A stretch of 64,000 nucleotides of DNA from contig NZ_RPDJ01000023.1 in the NCBI RefSeq assembly GCF_004023625.1, positions 124,001 through 188,000 on the forward strand, given 5' to 3'. This stretch comes from Streptomyces cavernae. GTDB taxonomy: Bacteria; Actinomycetota; Actinomycetes; Streptomycetales; Streptomycetaceae. Of the stretch, positions 23,732 through 32,364 are shown piece after piece (positions within the stretch are counted from its first letter, which is position 1; each line of letters starts with the position of its first letter). The translations under genes and the position numbers were made by a program. Under the pieces are notes generated by a model, which did not search any database, had not been told where the DNA came from, and was given only the letters and a program-made list of their open reading frames with translations.

Positions 23732-24421
23732 ATGGCTGGACTCGCCGGATCCGGGGCGAACCCCGACGTCGACCTGCTCTATGACATCAACGGCCTGGCC
23801 CGGGCCGCCCCGCCTTGGTTCGACCGCGTCATGGAGTTCGTGGGCGAGTGGGGCCTGATGCTCGCGATGGTGCTGCTGGTGCTCGGCTGCTGGTGGTCGG
23901 TACGGCGGCGGGAGGATGCGGCGGCTTCCGTGGCCGCCGTCGCCTGGGCGCCACTGGCCGCCGCGATCGCGGTGCTGGTGAACGTGCCGATACGGGGTTT
24001 CGTGGAGCGGCCGAGACCCTTCAAGGATCACGACGGGCTCGAGGTCCTGGTCTCCGGGAAGAACGACTTCTCGTTCGTGAGCGACCACGCGACGATCGTC
24101 ATGGCCCTCGCCGTCGGCCTGTTCATCGCCAACCGGAAGTTCGGGCTGGTGGGACTGGGGCTGGCTGTGCTGGAGGGGTTCTGCCGCGTCTACATGGGTG
24201 TGCACTACCCGACGGACGTCATCGGCGGCCTCGCGCTCGGTACGGCCGTGGCGCTGCTGCTGTCGCCGGTCGCCACGGCACTGCTGACGCCCGTCGCCCT
24301 GGCGGTCGAGCGGTCGCGGGTGGGGTGGCTGGTGCGCGCGCGGGGGTCGTCCCCGCAGGAACGCGCCCTGATCGCCCGCGCCGAGTCACTCTCCGACGAG
24401 GAGCGTGACCTGGCGGCGTAG
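23732..24421 (+). CDS. PAP2-superfamily membrane phosphatase (undecaprenyl-PP phosphatase-like)
   Basis: A 229-residue membrane protein, about six helices. PAP2 motifs are visible: RGFVERPRPF (motif 1), SFVSDHATIVMA (motif 2, SDHA in place of SGHA), and CRVYMGVHYPTDVIGG (motif 3 with catalytic His). The likely job is recycling of undecaprenyl pyrophosphate at the outer membrane face. ATG 23732 has GAAGGGG about 10 nt upstream. The 240-bp upstream spacer includes GATAACGT at about 23551 and a GGAAC at 23582 resembling an ECF -35 element; neither is proven. Confidence 0.85.
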   Translation: MAGLAGSGANPDVDLLYDINGLARAAPPWFDRVMEFVGEWGLMLAMVLLVLGCWWSVRRREDAAASVAAVAWAPLAAAIAVLVNVPIRGFVERPRPFKDHDGLEVLVSGKNDFSFVSDHATIVMALAVGLFIANRKFGLVGLGLAVLEGFCRVYMGVHYPTDVIGGLALGTAVALLLSPVATALLTPVALAVERSRVGWLVRARGSSPQERALIARAESLSDEERDLAA

Positions 24422-24558
24422 CCCGCGGGAACGGCTTGCGAGGCGCCCGCGGGAACGCCCTGAGCGGGGCCCGCCGGAATGGGGGTCCGCACCGGGCGGC
24501 CGACGGGAACGGCTCGCGCCGGAATGGTCCGCACAGGGCGGGCCCGCGGGAGCGGTCG

Positions 24559-26112
24559 TCACAACGCCTGTGGGTAGGAGAAGAACCGTCCCGGGTCGTA
24601 GCTCTTCTTCACCTGTGTCAGGCGTGTTGCCGCGGGCCCGTAGTACGCCGAGCGCCAGTTCCGCAGGGCCGGGTCCGTGTAGTTCTGGTACGCCGCCCCG
24701 GACGCGTACCGTGCCATCGCGGCATGGACGGAATTCAGCCACGTCTGCGCGGCGGAGCCGGAGGTGCCCGCTCGCCAGGACGCGAGGTACTGCGCCAGCA
24801 TCCGCGAGCGCCGGTGCACGAACGCCGTCGCGGTCGGGTCGACCCGGTTGACCGCCCCGCCGAGCGCCGTGAGCTGGATGCTGCCCGCGCCGCCGCGTAC
24901 GGCGGAGATCTGGTTCAGCAGGGTCTGGATCCCGGCCGCGGAGATCGACCGGTCGAAGAAGTCCGAGCGGGCCGCGTACGTCTCGCGGCGAAGCACGCCC
25001 CGCGCGTCGCGGCCCGGTGTGCTGCCGGGCAGGTGGCACTGGGCGTCCGTCGGGAAGGACGAGCAGCCGGCGTAGACCTCCATCGACTCCTCGTACGAGC
25101 GGCGCTTGAGGGACACGCTGCGCGCGGGGGCGCCGACGCGGTCGGCGAGGCGGTCCACGGCGTTCTGGAGCTCGCGGTAGGTGCCCAGCGAGAACGCGGC
25201 GACGGAGACGGTGGGCGTCCCGCCCGCTCCCTTCGCCAGATGGCACGACGACCAGATCTCGTCGGGCTGGGTGGGCCCCCACTCCTGCCACGCCCTCAGC
25301 ACCGCGGCGGCCCGCGCCCACGGCCAGGTCAGATACGCCGAGACGCCCTGCGGCGCGGGGTGAGTGCGAAAGCGCAGCTCGGTGACGACGCCGAAGTTGC
25401 CGTTGCCTGCGCCGCGCAGCGCCCAGAAGAGGTCCTTGTGCTCACGAGCGTTCGCGACGAGCTGCTTGCCGTCGGCCGTGATCAGCGTGGCCTGGGTGAG
25501 GCTGTCGCAGGTCAGCCCGTAGGCGCGGGAGACGACGCCGTGCCCGCCGCCCAGTACCAGCCCGGAGACGCCGACCGTGGGGCAGGATCCCGCCGGTATG
25601 GTGACGCCCTTCGCGGCGAGCGCGCGGTAGACGTCGATCAGCTTGGCCCCGGCGCCGACGACGGCCTCGTTCCCGCTCGCCCGGACCCTGCTCAGCTTGG
25701 ACACGTCGACGATCAGCCGGCCGTTGCCCGAGGACCAGCCCGCGTAGGAGTGGCCGCCGTTGCGGATCGCCACGGGGATGCGGTGCGCCTTGGCGTAGGC
25801 GAGCGTGGTGCGGATGTCGTCCGGGTGCGCCACGTAGGCGACCGCCGTCGGTTTGAGCCCGTCGAAGCGGGTGTTGTAGAGCTGTCGGGCCGTCGTCCAG
25901 CTGCGGTCGCCGGGGCGGATCAGCGGGCCGTCCAGGTCCTTGGCCAGGGCCGCCAGACCGGCGGCCGACGCTTTGGTGCCGGTGACGGTGAGCGCGGTGT
26001 TCGACGCCGTCGTCCGCGCCGATCCGGTCTTGCCCCCACTGCCGCTGCACGCGGCGGTGGCGGCCACCGTCAGGGCACCCACCCCGCCCGCGACGAACGC
26101 ACGCCGTTCCAT
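24559..26112 (-). CDS. Exported FAD-linked oxidase (BBE-like, bicovalent flavin)
   Basis: A 517-residue flavoprotein of the berberine-bridge-enzyme type. An RR-containing signal with a lipobox-like end (ERRAFVAGG ... ATAAC) suggests Tat export and lipid anchoring. FAD domain: RNGGHSYAGW with the covalent His at residue 121 and IPAGSCPTVGVSGLVLGGGHG with the covalent Cys at 177, the pair expected for bicovalent FAD. The C-terminal BBE motif is YQNYTDPALRNW, then YYG and DPGRFFSYPQAL. The substrate (sugar or aromatic alcohol) is unknown. It diverges from pstS and faces the PHO box, so phosphate control is possible. A 137-bp low-complexity spacer follows its stop. Confidence 0.85.
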   Translation of the reverse strand: MERRAFVAGGVGALTVAATAACSGSGGKTGSARTTASNTALTVTGTKASAAGLAALAKDLDGPLIRPGDRSWTTARQLYNTRFDGLKPTAVAYVAHPDDIRTTLAYAKAHRIPVAIRNGGHSYAGWSSGNGRLIVDVSKLSRVRASGNEAVVGAGAKLIDVYRALAAKGVTIPAGSCPTVGVSGLVLGGGHGVVSRAYGLTCDSLTQATLITADGKQLVANAREHKDLFWALRGAGNGNFGVVTELRFRTHPAPQGVSAYLTWPWARAAAVLRAWQEWGPTQPDEIWSSCHLAKGAGGTPTVSVAAFSLGTYRELQNAVDRLADRVGAPARSVSLKRRSYEESMEVYAGCSSFPTDAQCHLPGSTPGRDARGVLRRETYAARSDFFDRSISAAGIQTLLNQISAVRGGAGSIQLTALGGAVNRVDPTATAFVHRRSRMLAQYLASWRAGTSGSAAQTWLNSVHAAMARYASGAAYQNYTDPALRNWRSAYYGPAATRLTQVKKSYDPGRFFSYPQAL

Positions 26113-26330
26113 CTACGCCTCCCGTTCACGTCCCCTGGAACAGGACGGCGCCACGGGTTCCCTGGTTGCTCGGCCCCGGGGCGGCGATTTTTCGCCAGGC
26201 CGGCCGTCACCTGCGGCGCCCCGGATCCGGAGCGACGCGGGGCTGGTGAGGGACCGGAGTCGGGAGGGTTCGGGACCTCCGTGTGCTCCTCTCGTAAGCG
26301 TTCCGTGACCTCACCGCATTGACGGCGGGG

Positions 26331-26385
26331 GTTCACCTTCCGTTCACCAATGACCTCAGGCGGCTTCACTTGGTCTGCCTAATTT
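26331..26385 (+). promoter_or_regulatory. PHO box (PhoP direct repeats) and -10 of pstS
   Basis: Four 11-bp units lie in phase: GTTCACCTTCC (26331-26341), GTTCACCAATG (26342-26352), a weak unit, and CTTCACTTGGT (26364-26374). The first two match the Streptomyces PhoP consensus. A -10 candidate TAATTT (26380-26385) follows immediately, as expected for an activated promoter. Transcription would start near 26392, about 144 nt before pstS. Confidence 0.85.
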
Positions 26386-26535
26386 CGGCCCTACCCGGTG
26401 CAAGGGCGCGTTGTCGACAGCGCTCGCGCATCACGCGAGAACTGCGGCCCCACGGCGCAAGTCTGTTTACAGGTGTCCCATAAAACATCGCGCGCCGCCG
26501 CTACGGACGGCGGCTCCTGGAAGGAACTCCCGAAA

Positions 26536-27672
26536 GTGAAGCTTCAGCGCAAGAACCGGCTGCGCGCCCTCTCGCTCGGTGCGGTCGCCGTCTCCGGTGC
26601 CCTGGCCCTGACGGCGTGCGGCTCCGACGACACCAGCCCCGCGGGGGACAGCGGCTCCGCCTCGGCCTCCGCCCCCAAGGCGGGCTCCATCAAGTGCGAC
26701 GACGCCAAGGGCCAGCTCCAGGCATCCGGCTCCACGGCGCAGAAGAACGCGATCGACGCTTGGGTCAAGGCGTACCGAACCGCCTGCCCCGAGGTCCAGA
26801 TCAACTACAACCCGACGGGTTCGGGCGCCGGTATCACCGCGTTCACCCAGGGTCAGACCGCGTTCGCCGGTTCCGACTCCGCGCTCAAGCCGGAGGAGGT
26901 CGAGGAGTCCAAGAAGATCTGCACCGGTGGCCAGGGCATCGACCTGCCGATGGTCGTCGGCCCGATCGCCGTCGGTTACAAGCTCGACGGTGTCGACAGC
27001 CTCGTGCTGGACGCCCCCACCCTCGCCAAGATCTTCGACAGCAAGATCACCAAGTGGAACGACGAGGCCATCAAGAAGCTGAACCCCGAGGCGAAGCTTC
27101 CTGACCTGAAGATCCAGGCCTTCCACCGCTCGGACGAGTCCGGCACCACGCAGAACTTCACCAAGTACCTCAAGGCCGCGGCCGCCGACGACTGGAAGTA
27201 CGAGGCCGAGAAGTCCTGGCAGGCCAAGGGTGGCCAGTCCGCGCAGGGCTCCTCCGGCGTCGCCCAGCAGGTGGGCCAGACCAACGGCGCGATCTCCTAC
27301 ATGGAGCTGTCCTACGCCAAGGACGGCATCAGCACGGTCGACATCAAGACCGAAGCCGCCGAGCCGGTCAAGGCCACCACCGAGAACGCCACCAAGTCCA
27401 TCACCGAGGCGAAGATCGTCGGCACCGGCAAGGACCTCGCGCTGGAGCTGAACTACACGCCGAAGGCCGAGGGCGCCTACCCGATCACCCTGGTGACCTA
27501 CGAGATCGTCTGCGACAAGGGCAACAAGGCGGACACCCTGCCCGCCGCCAAGTCCTTCCTCACCTACATCGCCTCCGAGGAGGGCCAGGGCCTGCTGACC
27601 GAGGCCGGCTACGCCCCGGTCCCCGAGGAGATCATCACCAAGGTCCGCGAGACCATCTCGGGCCTCAGCTGA
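26536..27672 (+). CDS. pstS: Phosphate-binding lipoprotein of the Pst ABC importer
   Basis: The 378-residue extracellular receptor that delivers phosphate to PstCA. Signal peptide with lipobox LTAC (Cys near residue 28) gives lipid anchoring. Phosphate-site segments are visible: QASGSTAQKNAI, NYNPTGSGAGI, FAGSDSAL, and HRSDESGTTQNFTKYL. Start GTG 26536 is preceded by AAGGAA; the longer open frame upstream is 5' UTR. A PHO box controls it, and the hairpin after its stop should make it more abundant than the membrane parts. Confidence 0.96.
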   Translation: MKLQRKNRLRALSLGAVAVSGALALTACGSDDTSPAGDSGSASASAPKAGSIKCDDAKGQLQASGSTAQKNAIDAWVKAYRTACPEVQINYNPTGSGAGITAFTQGQTAFAGSDSALKPEEVEESKKICTGGQGIDLPMVVGPIAVGYKLDGVDSLVLDAPTLAKIFDSKITKWNDEAIKKLNPEAKLPDLKIQAFHRSDESGTTQNFTKYLKAAAADDWKYEAEKSWQAKGGQSAQGSSGVAQQVGQTNGAISYMELSYAKDGISTVDIKTEAAEPVKATTENATKSITEAKIVGTGKDLALELNYTPKAEGAYPITLVTYEIVCDKGNKADTLPAAKSFLTYIASEEGQGLLTEAGYAPVPEEIITKVRETISGLS

Positions 27673-27680
27673 CCTGAGTG

Positions 27681-27713
27681 TGCGGCCCATCCCCCGACGG
27701 GGGGTGGGCCGCA
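27681..27713 (+). terminator. Hairpin between pstS and pstC (partial terminator or mRNA stabiliser)
   Basis: TGCGGCCCA (27681-27689) and TGGGCCGCA (27705-27713) enclose CCCCC / GGGGG, giving a stem of about 14 bp. No T tract follows and the operon continues, so read-through is expected. It can account for higher PstS than PstCAB synthesis. Confidence 0.75.
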
Positions 27714-27774
27714 CCGTCCGGTGCACCGCCGCCAGGAGCCTCCCGTACGGAAGCTCCGCAGACCGGAGAACTCG

Positions 27775-28779
27775 ATGGACACATCAACGCAGAACATAAC
27801 GACGCAACCCGTCCCCCCGCCCGCCGACGCAGAGCAGAAGCGCGCCGCGCGCGGTGCCACCCGCCCCGGAGACCGGATCTTCCTCGGCCTGTCCCGCGGT
27901 TCCGGCATCTTCCTGCTGGTGATCATGGCGGCCATCGCCGTCTTCCTCACCCTCCGCGCCGCCAACGCGATCAGCAAGGACGAGGGCAACTTCCTCACCA
28001 CCTTCGACTGGAACCCCACCGCCAATCCGCCCGTCTTCGGCATCGCCGTCCTGGCCTTCGGCACCGTGGTGTCGTCGATCATCGCGATGGCCATCGCGGT
28101 CCCGGTCTCCGTAGGCATCGCCCTGTTCATCACGCACTACGCCCCGCGCAAGCTGGGCGGTCCCATCGCGTACGTGATCGACCTGCTCGCCGCCGTGCCG
28201 TCCATCGTGTACGGCCTGTGGGGCGCCCTCTTCCTCGTGCCGCACATGGACGGCCTGTATGGCTGGCTGGACGACTACCTCGGCTGGACCGGCATCTTCG
28301 AGTGGCAGGGCGGCGCGGCCCGCTCCCTGTTCACCGTCGGCATCCTGCTCGCGGTCATGATCCTGCCGATCATCACGAACGTGAGCCGCGAGGTCTTCCG
28401 GCAGGTCCCGCAGATGCACGAGGAGGCCGCTCTGGCCCTCGGCGCCACGCGCTGGGAGGTCATCCGCATGGCCGTCCTGCCCTTCGGGCGCTCCGGCATC
28501 ATCTCCGCCTCGATGCTCGGCCTCGGCCGTGCGCTCGGCGAGACGATGGCGGTCGCCATGGTGCTCTCCCCGAGCTTCGACATCACCGCCAGCCTGCTCG
28601 ACCCGGGCGGCGGCACGTTCGCGCAGAACATCGCCAGCAAGTTCAACGAGGCCACGGAGATCGGCCGTGACGCGCTGATCGCCTCCGGTCTGGTGCTGTT
28701 CGTCATCACGCTGCTGGTCAACGGCGCGGCCCGGTTGATCATCGCCCGCCGCAAGGAGTTCTCGGGGGCCAACGCATGA
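27775..28779 (+). CDS. pstC: Phosphate ABC importer permease PstC
   Basis: A 334-residue inner-membrane subunit with six helices after a cytoplasmic N-terminus of about 45 residues. The ATPase-contacting EAA loop is EEAALALGATRWEVIRMAVLP, followed by ALGETMAVAMVL. GGAGAA precedes ATG 27775 by about 7 nt. Its stop overlaps the pstA start (ATGA), so the two permeases are made together. Confidence 0.95.
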   Translation: MDTSTQNITTQPVPPPADAEQKRAARGATRPGDRIFLGLSRGSGIFLLVIMAAIAVFLTLRAANAISKDEGNFLTTFDWNPTANPPVFGIAVLAFGTVVSSIIAMAIAVPVSVGIALFITHYAPRKLGGPIAYVIDLLAAVPSIVYGLWGALFLVPHMDGLYGWLDDYLGWTGIFEWQGGAARSLFTVGILLAVMILPIITNVSREVFRQVPQMHEEAALALGATRWEVIRMAVLPFGRSGIISASMLGLGRALGETMAVAMVLSPSFDITASLLDPGGGTFAQNIASKFNEATEIGRDALIASGLVLFVITLLVNGAARLIIARRKEFSGANA

Positions 28780-29840
28780 GCAACGCAACCCTCTCCGGAA
28801 AGCGCCCGAGCAGCCTGCGCGGCGCGACGCTGCCCAAGTGGTTCCCCTGGGCCGTCGCGGCCGGCTCGATCGCCCTCGGCCTCGGCATCAGCGCCGCCGC
28901 CGGGCTGGACAGCAGCATCCAGTGGGCCCTGATCGCCGCGCTCCTGTTCGTCCTCGGGTCGTACGGCATCGCAGCCCGCGTGGAGGGCCCCCGACAGGCC
29001 AAGGACCGGGTGGCCACCAGCCTGGTCTGGGTCGCTTTCATCCTGGCCGTCGCCCCGCTCGCCTCCCTCATCTACGAGACGATCAAGCGCGGTGTGAAGG
29101 TCCTCGACGGCTACTTCCTCAGCCACTCGATGGGCATCATCGCCGACAGCGAGCCGGGCGGCGGCATCTACCACGCCATCCTGGGCACCCTGGAGCAGGT
29201 CGGCCTCGCCACCCTGATCTCCGTACCGATCGGCGTGCTGACCGCGATCTACCTGGTCGAGTACGGCCGCGGCAAGCTCGCCAAGGCCGTCACCTTCTTC
29301 GTCGACGTCATGACGGGCATCCCGTCGATCGTCGCTGGTCTGTTCATCCTGAGCCTCTGGATCATCACCCTGGGCATGGGCTACTCCGGCTTCGCCGGCT
29401 CGATGGCCCTGACCATCCTGATGCTGCCGGTGGTCGTCCGCTCCACCGAGGAGATGCTGAAGCTCGTCCCGAACGAGCTGCGCGAGGCCTCCCTGGCGCT
29501 GGGCGTGCCGAAGTGGCGGACCATCCTGAAGGTGGTGCTGCCGACCGCCATCGGCGGTATCACCACGGGTGTGATGCTCGCGGTCGCCCGTATCGCCGGT
29601 GAGACCGCGCCCGTGCTGCTGCTGGTGTGGGTCACCCCCCTCATCAACTCCAACCCGTTCAAGGACCCGCAGGCCTCGCTGCCCGTGTACATCTACCTCC
29701 AGTACGCGAACAGCGGTGGACAAGGGCCGGGGTACGACCGGGCCTGGGCGGCGGCGCTGGTGCTCATCGCCTTCATCATGATCCTCAACCTGGCGGCCCG
29801 CGGTATCGCCCGCTGGAAGGCCCCGAAGACCGGTCGCTAA
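28776..29840 (+). CDS. pstA: Phosphate ABC importer permease PstA
   Basis: A 354-residue partner of PstC. Two N-terminal helices precede the conserved permease core: LISVPIGVLTAIYLVEYG, FVDVMTGIPSIVAGLF, EAA loop REASLALGVPKWRTILKVVLP, and ARIAGETAPVLLLVW. It overlaps pstC by 4 bp. The gap to pstB is 74 nt. Confidence 0.95.
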   Translation: MSNATLSGKRPSSLRGATLPKWFPWAVAAGSIALGLGISAAAGLDSSIQWALIAALLFVLGSYGIAARVEGPRQAKDRVATSLVWVAFILAVAPLASLIYETIKRGVKVLDGYFLSHSMGIIADSEPGGGIYHAILGTLEQVGLATLISVPIGVLTAIYLVEYGRGKLAKAVTFFVDVMTGIPSIVAGLFILSLWIITLGMGYSGFAGSMALTILMLPVVVRSTEEMLKLVPNELREASLALGVPKWRTILKVVLPTAIGGITTGVMLAVARIAGETAPVLLLVWVTPLINSNPFKDPQASLPVYIYLQYANSGGQGPGYDRAWAAALVLIAFIMILNLAARGIARWKAPKTGR

Positions 29841-29914
29841 GGCTTCGACTTGCGGCTACCGCCGCGTGGGGCCAAAAGCGAACAGTCAGCGACCCGAAAG
29901 AAGCAGTGATTCAC

Positions 29915-30691
29915 ATGGCCAAGCGAATCGACGTCAGCGGCCTCAACGCCTACTACGGATCCTTCCGTGCCATCGAGGACATCTCGATGACCATCGAGCC
30001 TCGCTCCGTGACGGCCTTCATCGGCCCGTCCGGCTGTGGCAAGTCCACCTTCCTGCGCACCCTGAACCGCATGCACGAGGTCACGTCGGGTGGCCGGGTC
30101 GAGGGCAAGGTCATGCTCGACGACGAGGACCTGTACGGCGCGGGGGTCGACCCGGTGGCCGTGCGCCGCGAGGTCGGCATGGTCTTCCAGCGCCCCAACC
30201 CTTTCCCGACCATGTCGATCTTCGACAACGTCGCGGCGGGCCTGAAGCTCAACGGCAACTACAAGAAGTCCGAGTTGAGCGACATCGTGGAGAAGTCCCT
30301 GAAGGGCGCCAACCTCTGGGACGAGGTCAAGGACCGGCTCAACAAGCCCGGTTCGGGGCTGTCCGGCGGTCAGCAGCAGCGGCTGTGCATCGCCCGCGCG
30401 ATCGCGATCGAGCCGAACGTCCTGCTGATGGACGAGCCCTGCTCCGCGCTCGACCCGATCTCCACGCTCGCCATCGAGGACCTGATCGGGCAGTTGAAGG
30501 AGCGCTTCACGATCGTCATCGTGACGCACAACATGCAGCAGGCGGCGCGTGTCTCCGACCGCACGGCCTTCTTCAACCTGGCCGCCGTCGGCCAGCCCGG
30601 CAAGCTCATCGAGATCGACGAGACGGAGCGCATCTTCTCCAACCCGTCGGTCCAGGCGACCGAGGACTACATCTCCGGCCGCTTCGGCTGA
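29915..30691 (+). CDS. pstB: Phosphate ABC importer ATPase PstB
   Basis: A 258-residue ATPase powering phosphate uptake. Walker A GPSGCGKST, Q-loop FQRPNPFPTMSI (the PNPFPMS signature of PstB), LSGGQQQRLCIARA, Walker B LLMDEPCSALDP, and switch THNMQQA. ATG 29915 has only a weak GAAAGAAG ribosome site. Two hairpins end the operon. No phoU lies next to it; in Streptomyces phoU sits near phoRP instead. Confidence 0.96.
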   Translation: MAKRIDVSGLNAYYGSFRAIEDISMTIEPRSVTAFIGPSGCGKSTFLRTLNRMHEVTSGGRVEGKVMLDDEDLYGAGVDPVAVRREVGMVFQRPNPFPTMSIFDNVAAGLKLNGNYKKSELSDIVEKSLKGANLWDEVKDRLNKPGSGLSGGQQQRLCIARAIAIEPNVLLMDEPCSALDPISTLAIEDLIGQLKERFTIVIVTHNMQQAARVSDRTAFFNLAAVGQPGKLIEIDETERIFSNPSVQATEDYISGRFG

Positions 30692-30720
30692 TCGAGGCCG
30701 GCTGAGGCCGACCGAAGACC

Positions 30721-30795
30721 CCTCGCGGTGCTGCATGGCGGTGCCACCGCGAGGACGCAAAAGGGCCCGCCCCCCGGTTCCCGGGGGGCGGGCCC
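30721..30795. terminator. Two consecutive hairpins ending the pst operon
   Basis: CCTCGCGGTG (30721-30730) pairs with CACCGCGAGG (30745-30754). Then GGGCCCGCCCCCCGG (30763-30777) pairs with CCGGGGGGCGGGCCC (30781-30795), a 15-bp perfect stem. The second lies 18 bp past the stop of the leftward secreted-protein gene and can end both transcripts. Confidence 0.9.
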
Positions 30796-30812
30796 GTGTC
30801 GCTGTGCCGGTG

Positions 30813-31232
30813 TCAGCTGATGCCGTCGGCCGGCGCTTCCTTCCAGTTGCTGCAGGTGCCTTCCTTCACGTCACCGTTGTCCTGGATGCAGACCTTGATG
30901 TACACGGTGGACGACTCGGCGAAGTTGTAGTTGCGCTCCTCGCACGTGCCGATCCCACCGCCGCTGTAGATCTTGGTGACGCTGCCGCCACTGCCGACCT
31001 TCCAGTAGCCGGCCACCCCGGCGCCGTCGCCCCAGTTGTCGCAGACCGAGATCCGGTCGCCGTCCGGGTAGAACCACTCCGCACCGGCCGAGCCGATGTA
31101 GTCGCCCGAGGCGTAGGTGATCACACGGTAGTAGTCGAGCGCGGCGGCGGGCCCTGCCCCGAGGAGCACGGCGGCGGTCACGGCCGTCGTCGTACCGACG
31201 GCGGACAGCAGACCTCTTCGCAAAGTGAGCAT
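30813..31232 (-). CDS. Small secreted protein with four cysteines, function unknown
   Basis: A 139-residue precursor. The signal peptide ends near residue 31 (LLGAGPAAALDYY), leaving a mature domain of about 108 residues with four Cys (VCDNWGDG, GTCEERN, VCIQDNG, TCSNWKEA), probably two disulfides. It is rich in Gly, Tyr and Trp, suggesting a compact beta-fold. GGGAGGA lies about 9 nt before ATG 31232. It sits between the two phosphate uptake systems, but nothing in the protein proves a phosphate role. I do not recognise the family. Confidence 0.65.
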   Translation of the reverse strand: MLTLRRGLLSAVGTTTAVTAAVLLGAGPAAALDYYRVITYASGDYIGSAGAEWFYPDGDRISVCDNWGDGAGVAGYWKVGSGGSVTKIYSGGGIGTCEERNYNFAESSTVYIKVCIQDNGDVKEGTCSNWKEAPADGIS

Positions 31233-31281
31233 GACTGTTTTCCTCCCGTTGCCGACTGCCAAAAGGCAGCCGTCGAACGCC

Positions 31282-31294
31282 TGTTCAGTGAACA
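31282..31294. promoter_or_regulatory. Perfect 13-bp palindrome upstream of the secreted-protein gene
   Basis: TGTTCAGTGAACA is a perfect dyad around one central G, in an otherwise A/T-richer promoter region about 50-60 bp before the start. On the leftward strand it contains GTTCAC, part of the PhoP half-site, but no in-phase 11-bp repeat follows. A repressor operator is the simpler reading. Confidence 0.45.
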
Positions 31295-31356
31295 AACGTG
31301 CAGAATGATGTCACGGGAGAGGCCAGTGTGACAGGGCTTTCAGCAGGGGCCGCAAC

Positions 31357-32355
31357 TCACAGGAAGGCCAGGTTCACGATCCAGAAGCTGAACGCGGCCA
31401 CGGTCGCGGCGGCGGGCATGGTGATGAACCAGCCGAGGACGATGTTCTTGGCCACGCCCCAGCGGACCGCGTTCACACGCTTGGTGGCGCCGACACCCAT
31501 GATCGCCGAGGTGATCACATGGGTCGTCGAGATGGGCGCCTTGAAGATGAACGCGGTGACGAACATGATCGACGCGCCGGTGGTCTCAGCGGCGAAGCCC
31601 TGCGGCGGGTCCAGTTCGATGATCTTCCGGCCGAGCGTGCGCATGATGCGCCAGCCGCCCGCGTACGTGCCGAGCGAGAGCATCACCGCACACGCCACCT
31701 TCACCCAGACCGGGATCGGGTCGCCGTAGTCCTCGACATCGGCGATGACCAGGGCCATCACCACGATGCCCATGGTCTTCTGGGCGTCCTGGAGGCCGTG
31801 CCCGAGCGCCATGCCCGCCGCCGATACGGTCTGCGCTATGCGGAAGCCGCGCTTGGCCTTGTGCGGGTTGGCGCGTCGGAAGATCCACATGATGGCGGTC
31901 ATCACCAGATAGCCGGCGATCAGGCCGACCACGGGCGAGATGAACATCGGGATGACGACCTTGTCGAGCACGCCGGACCAGATGACGTCCGTCCCACCCG
32001 CCAGTGCCGCCCCCACCATGCCGCCGAACAGGGCGTGCGAGGACGACGAGGGCAGCCCGAAGTACCAGGTGATGAGGTTCCAGGTGATCGCGCCGGCGAG
32101 GGCCGCGAACAGGATCCCCATCCCCGTCGAGCCCTTGGGCGTCGCGATCAGCCCCTCGCTGACGGTCTTGGCGACCCCGCTGCCCAGAAAGGCGCCTGCC
32201 AGGTTCATGACCGCTGCCATCGCGAGGGCGGCCCGGGGGGTCAGCGCGCGGGTCGAGACAGAGGTGGCGATCGCGTTCGCCGAGTCGTGGAAGCCGTTGG
32301 TGTACGTGAAGAAGAGCGCGACCGCGATGGTCACGACCAGGGCGAAGGTGTCCAT
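31357..32355 (-). CDS. pit: Low-affinity inorganic phosphate transporter (Pit family)
   Basis: A 332-residue secondary transporter (PiT) taking up metal-phosphate with protons. The paired PiT signatures are GFHDSANAIATSVSTRALTP near residue 21 and PISTTHVITSAIMGVG near residue 280. Another typical block is LPSSSSHALFGGMVGA. The 332-residue length is typical of the short bacterial form. It lies 9 nt downstream of the DUF47 gene, one transcript. Confidence 0.94.
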   Translation of the reverse strand: MDTFALVVTIAVALFFTYTNGFHDSANAIATSVSTRALTPRAALAMAAVMNLAGAFLGSGVAKTVSEGLIATPKGSTGMGILFAALAGAITWNLITWYFGLPSSSSHALFGGMVGAALAGGTDVIWSGVLDKVVIPMFISPVVGLIAGYLVMTAIMWIFRRANPHKAKRGFRIAQTVSAAGMALGHGLQDAQKTMGIVVMALVIADVEDYGDPIPVWVKVACAVMLSLGTYAGGWRIMRTLGRKIIELDPPQGFAAETTGASIMFVTAFIFKAPISTTHVITSAIMGVGATKRVNAVRWGVAKNIVLGWFITMPAAATVAAFSFWIVNLAFL

Positions 32356-32364
32356 GGAGGGGCC

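Noticed and set aside
24436..26322. A 628-codon plus-strand frame across the FAD oxidase
   Set aside because: Arg/Gly-rich with no motifs; the minus-strand protein has both covalent FAD residues.
31282..31294. PHO box upstream of the secreted four-cysteine protein
   Set aside because: GTTCAC is part of a perfect palindrome and no 11-bp direct repeat follows, so it is listed as an unassigned dyad.
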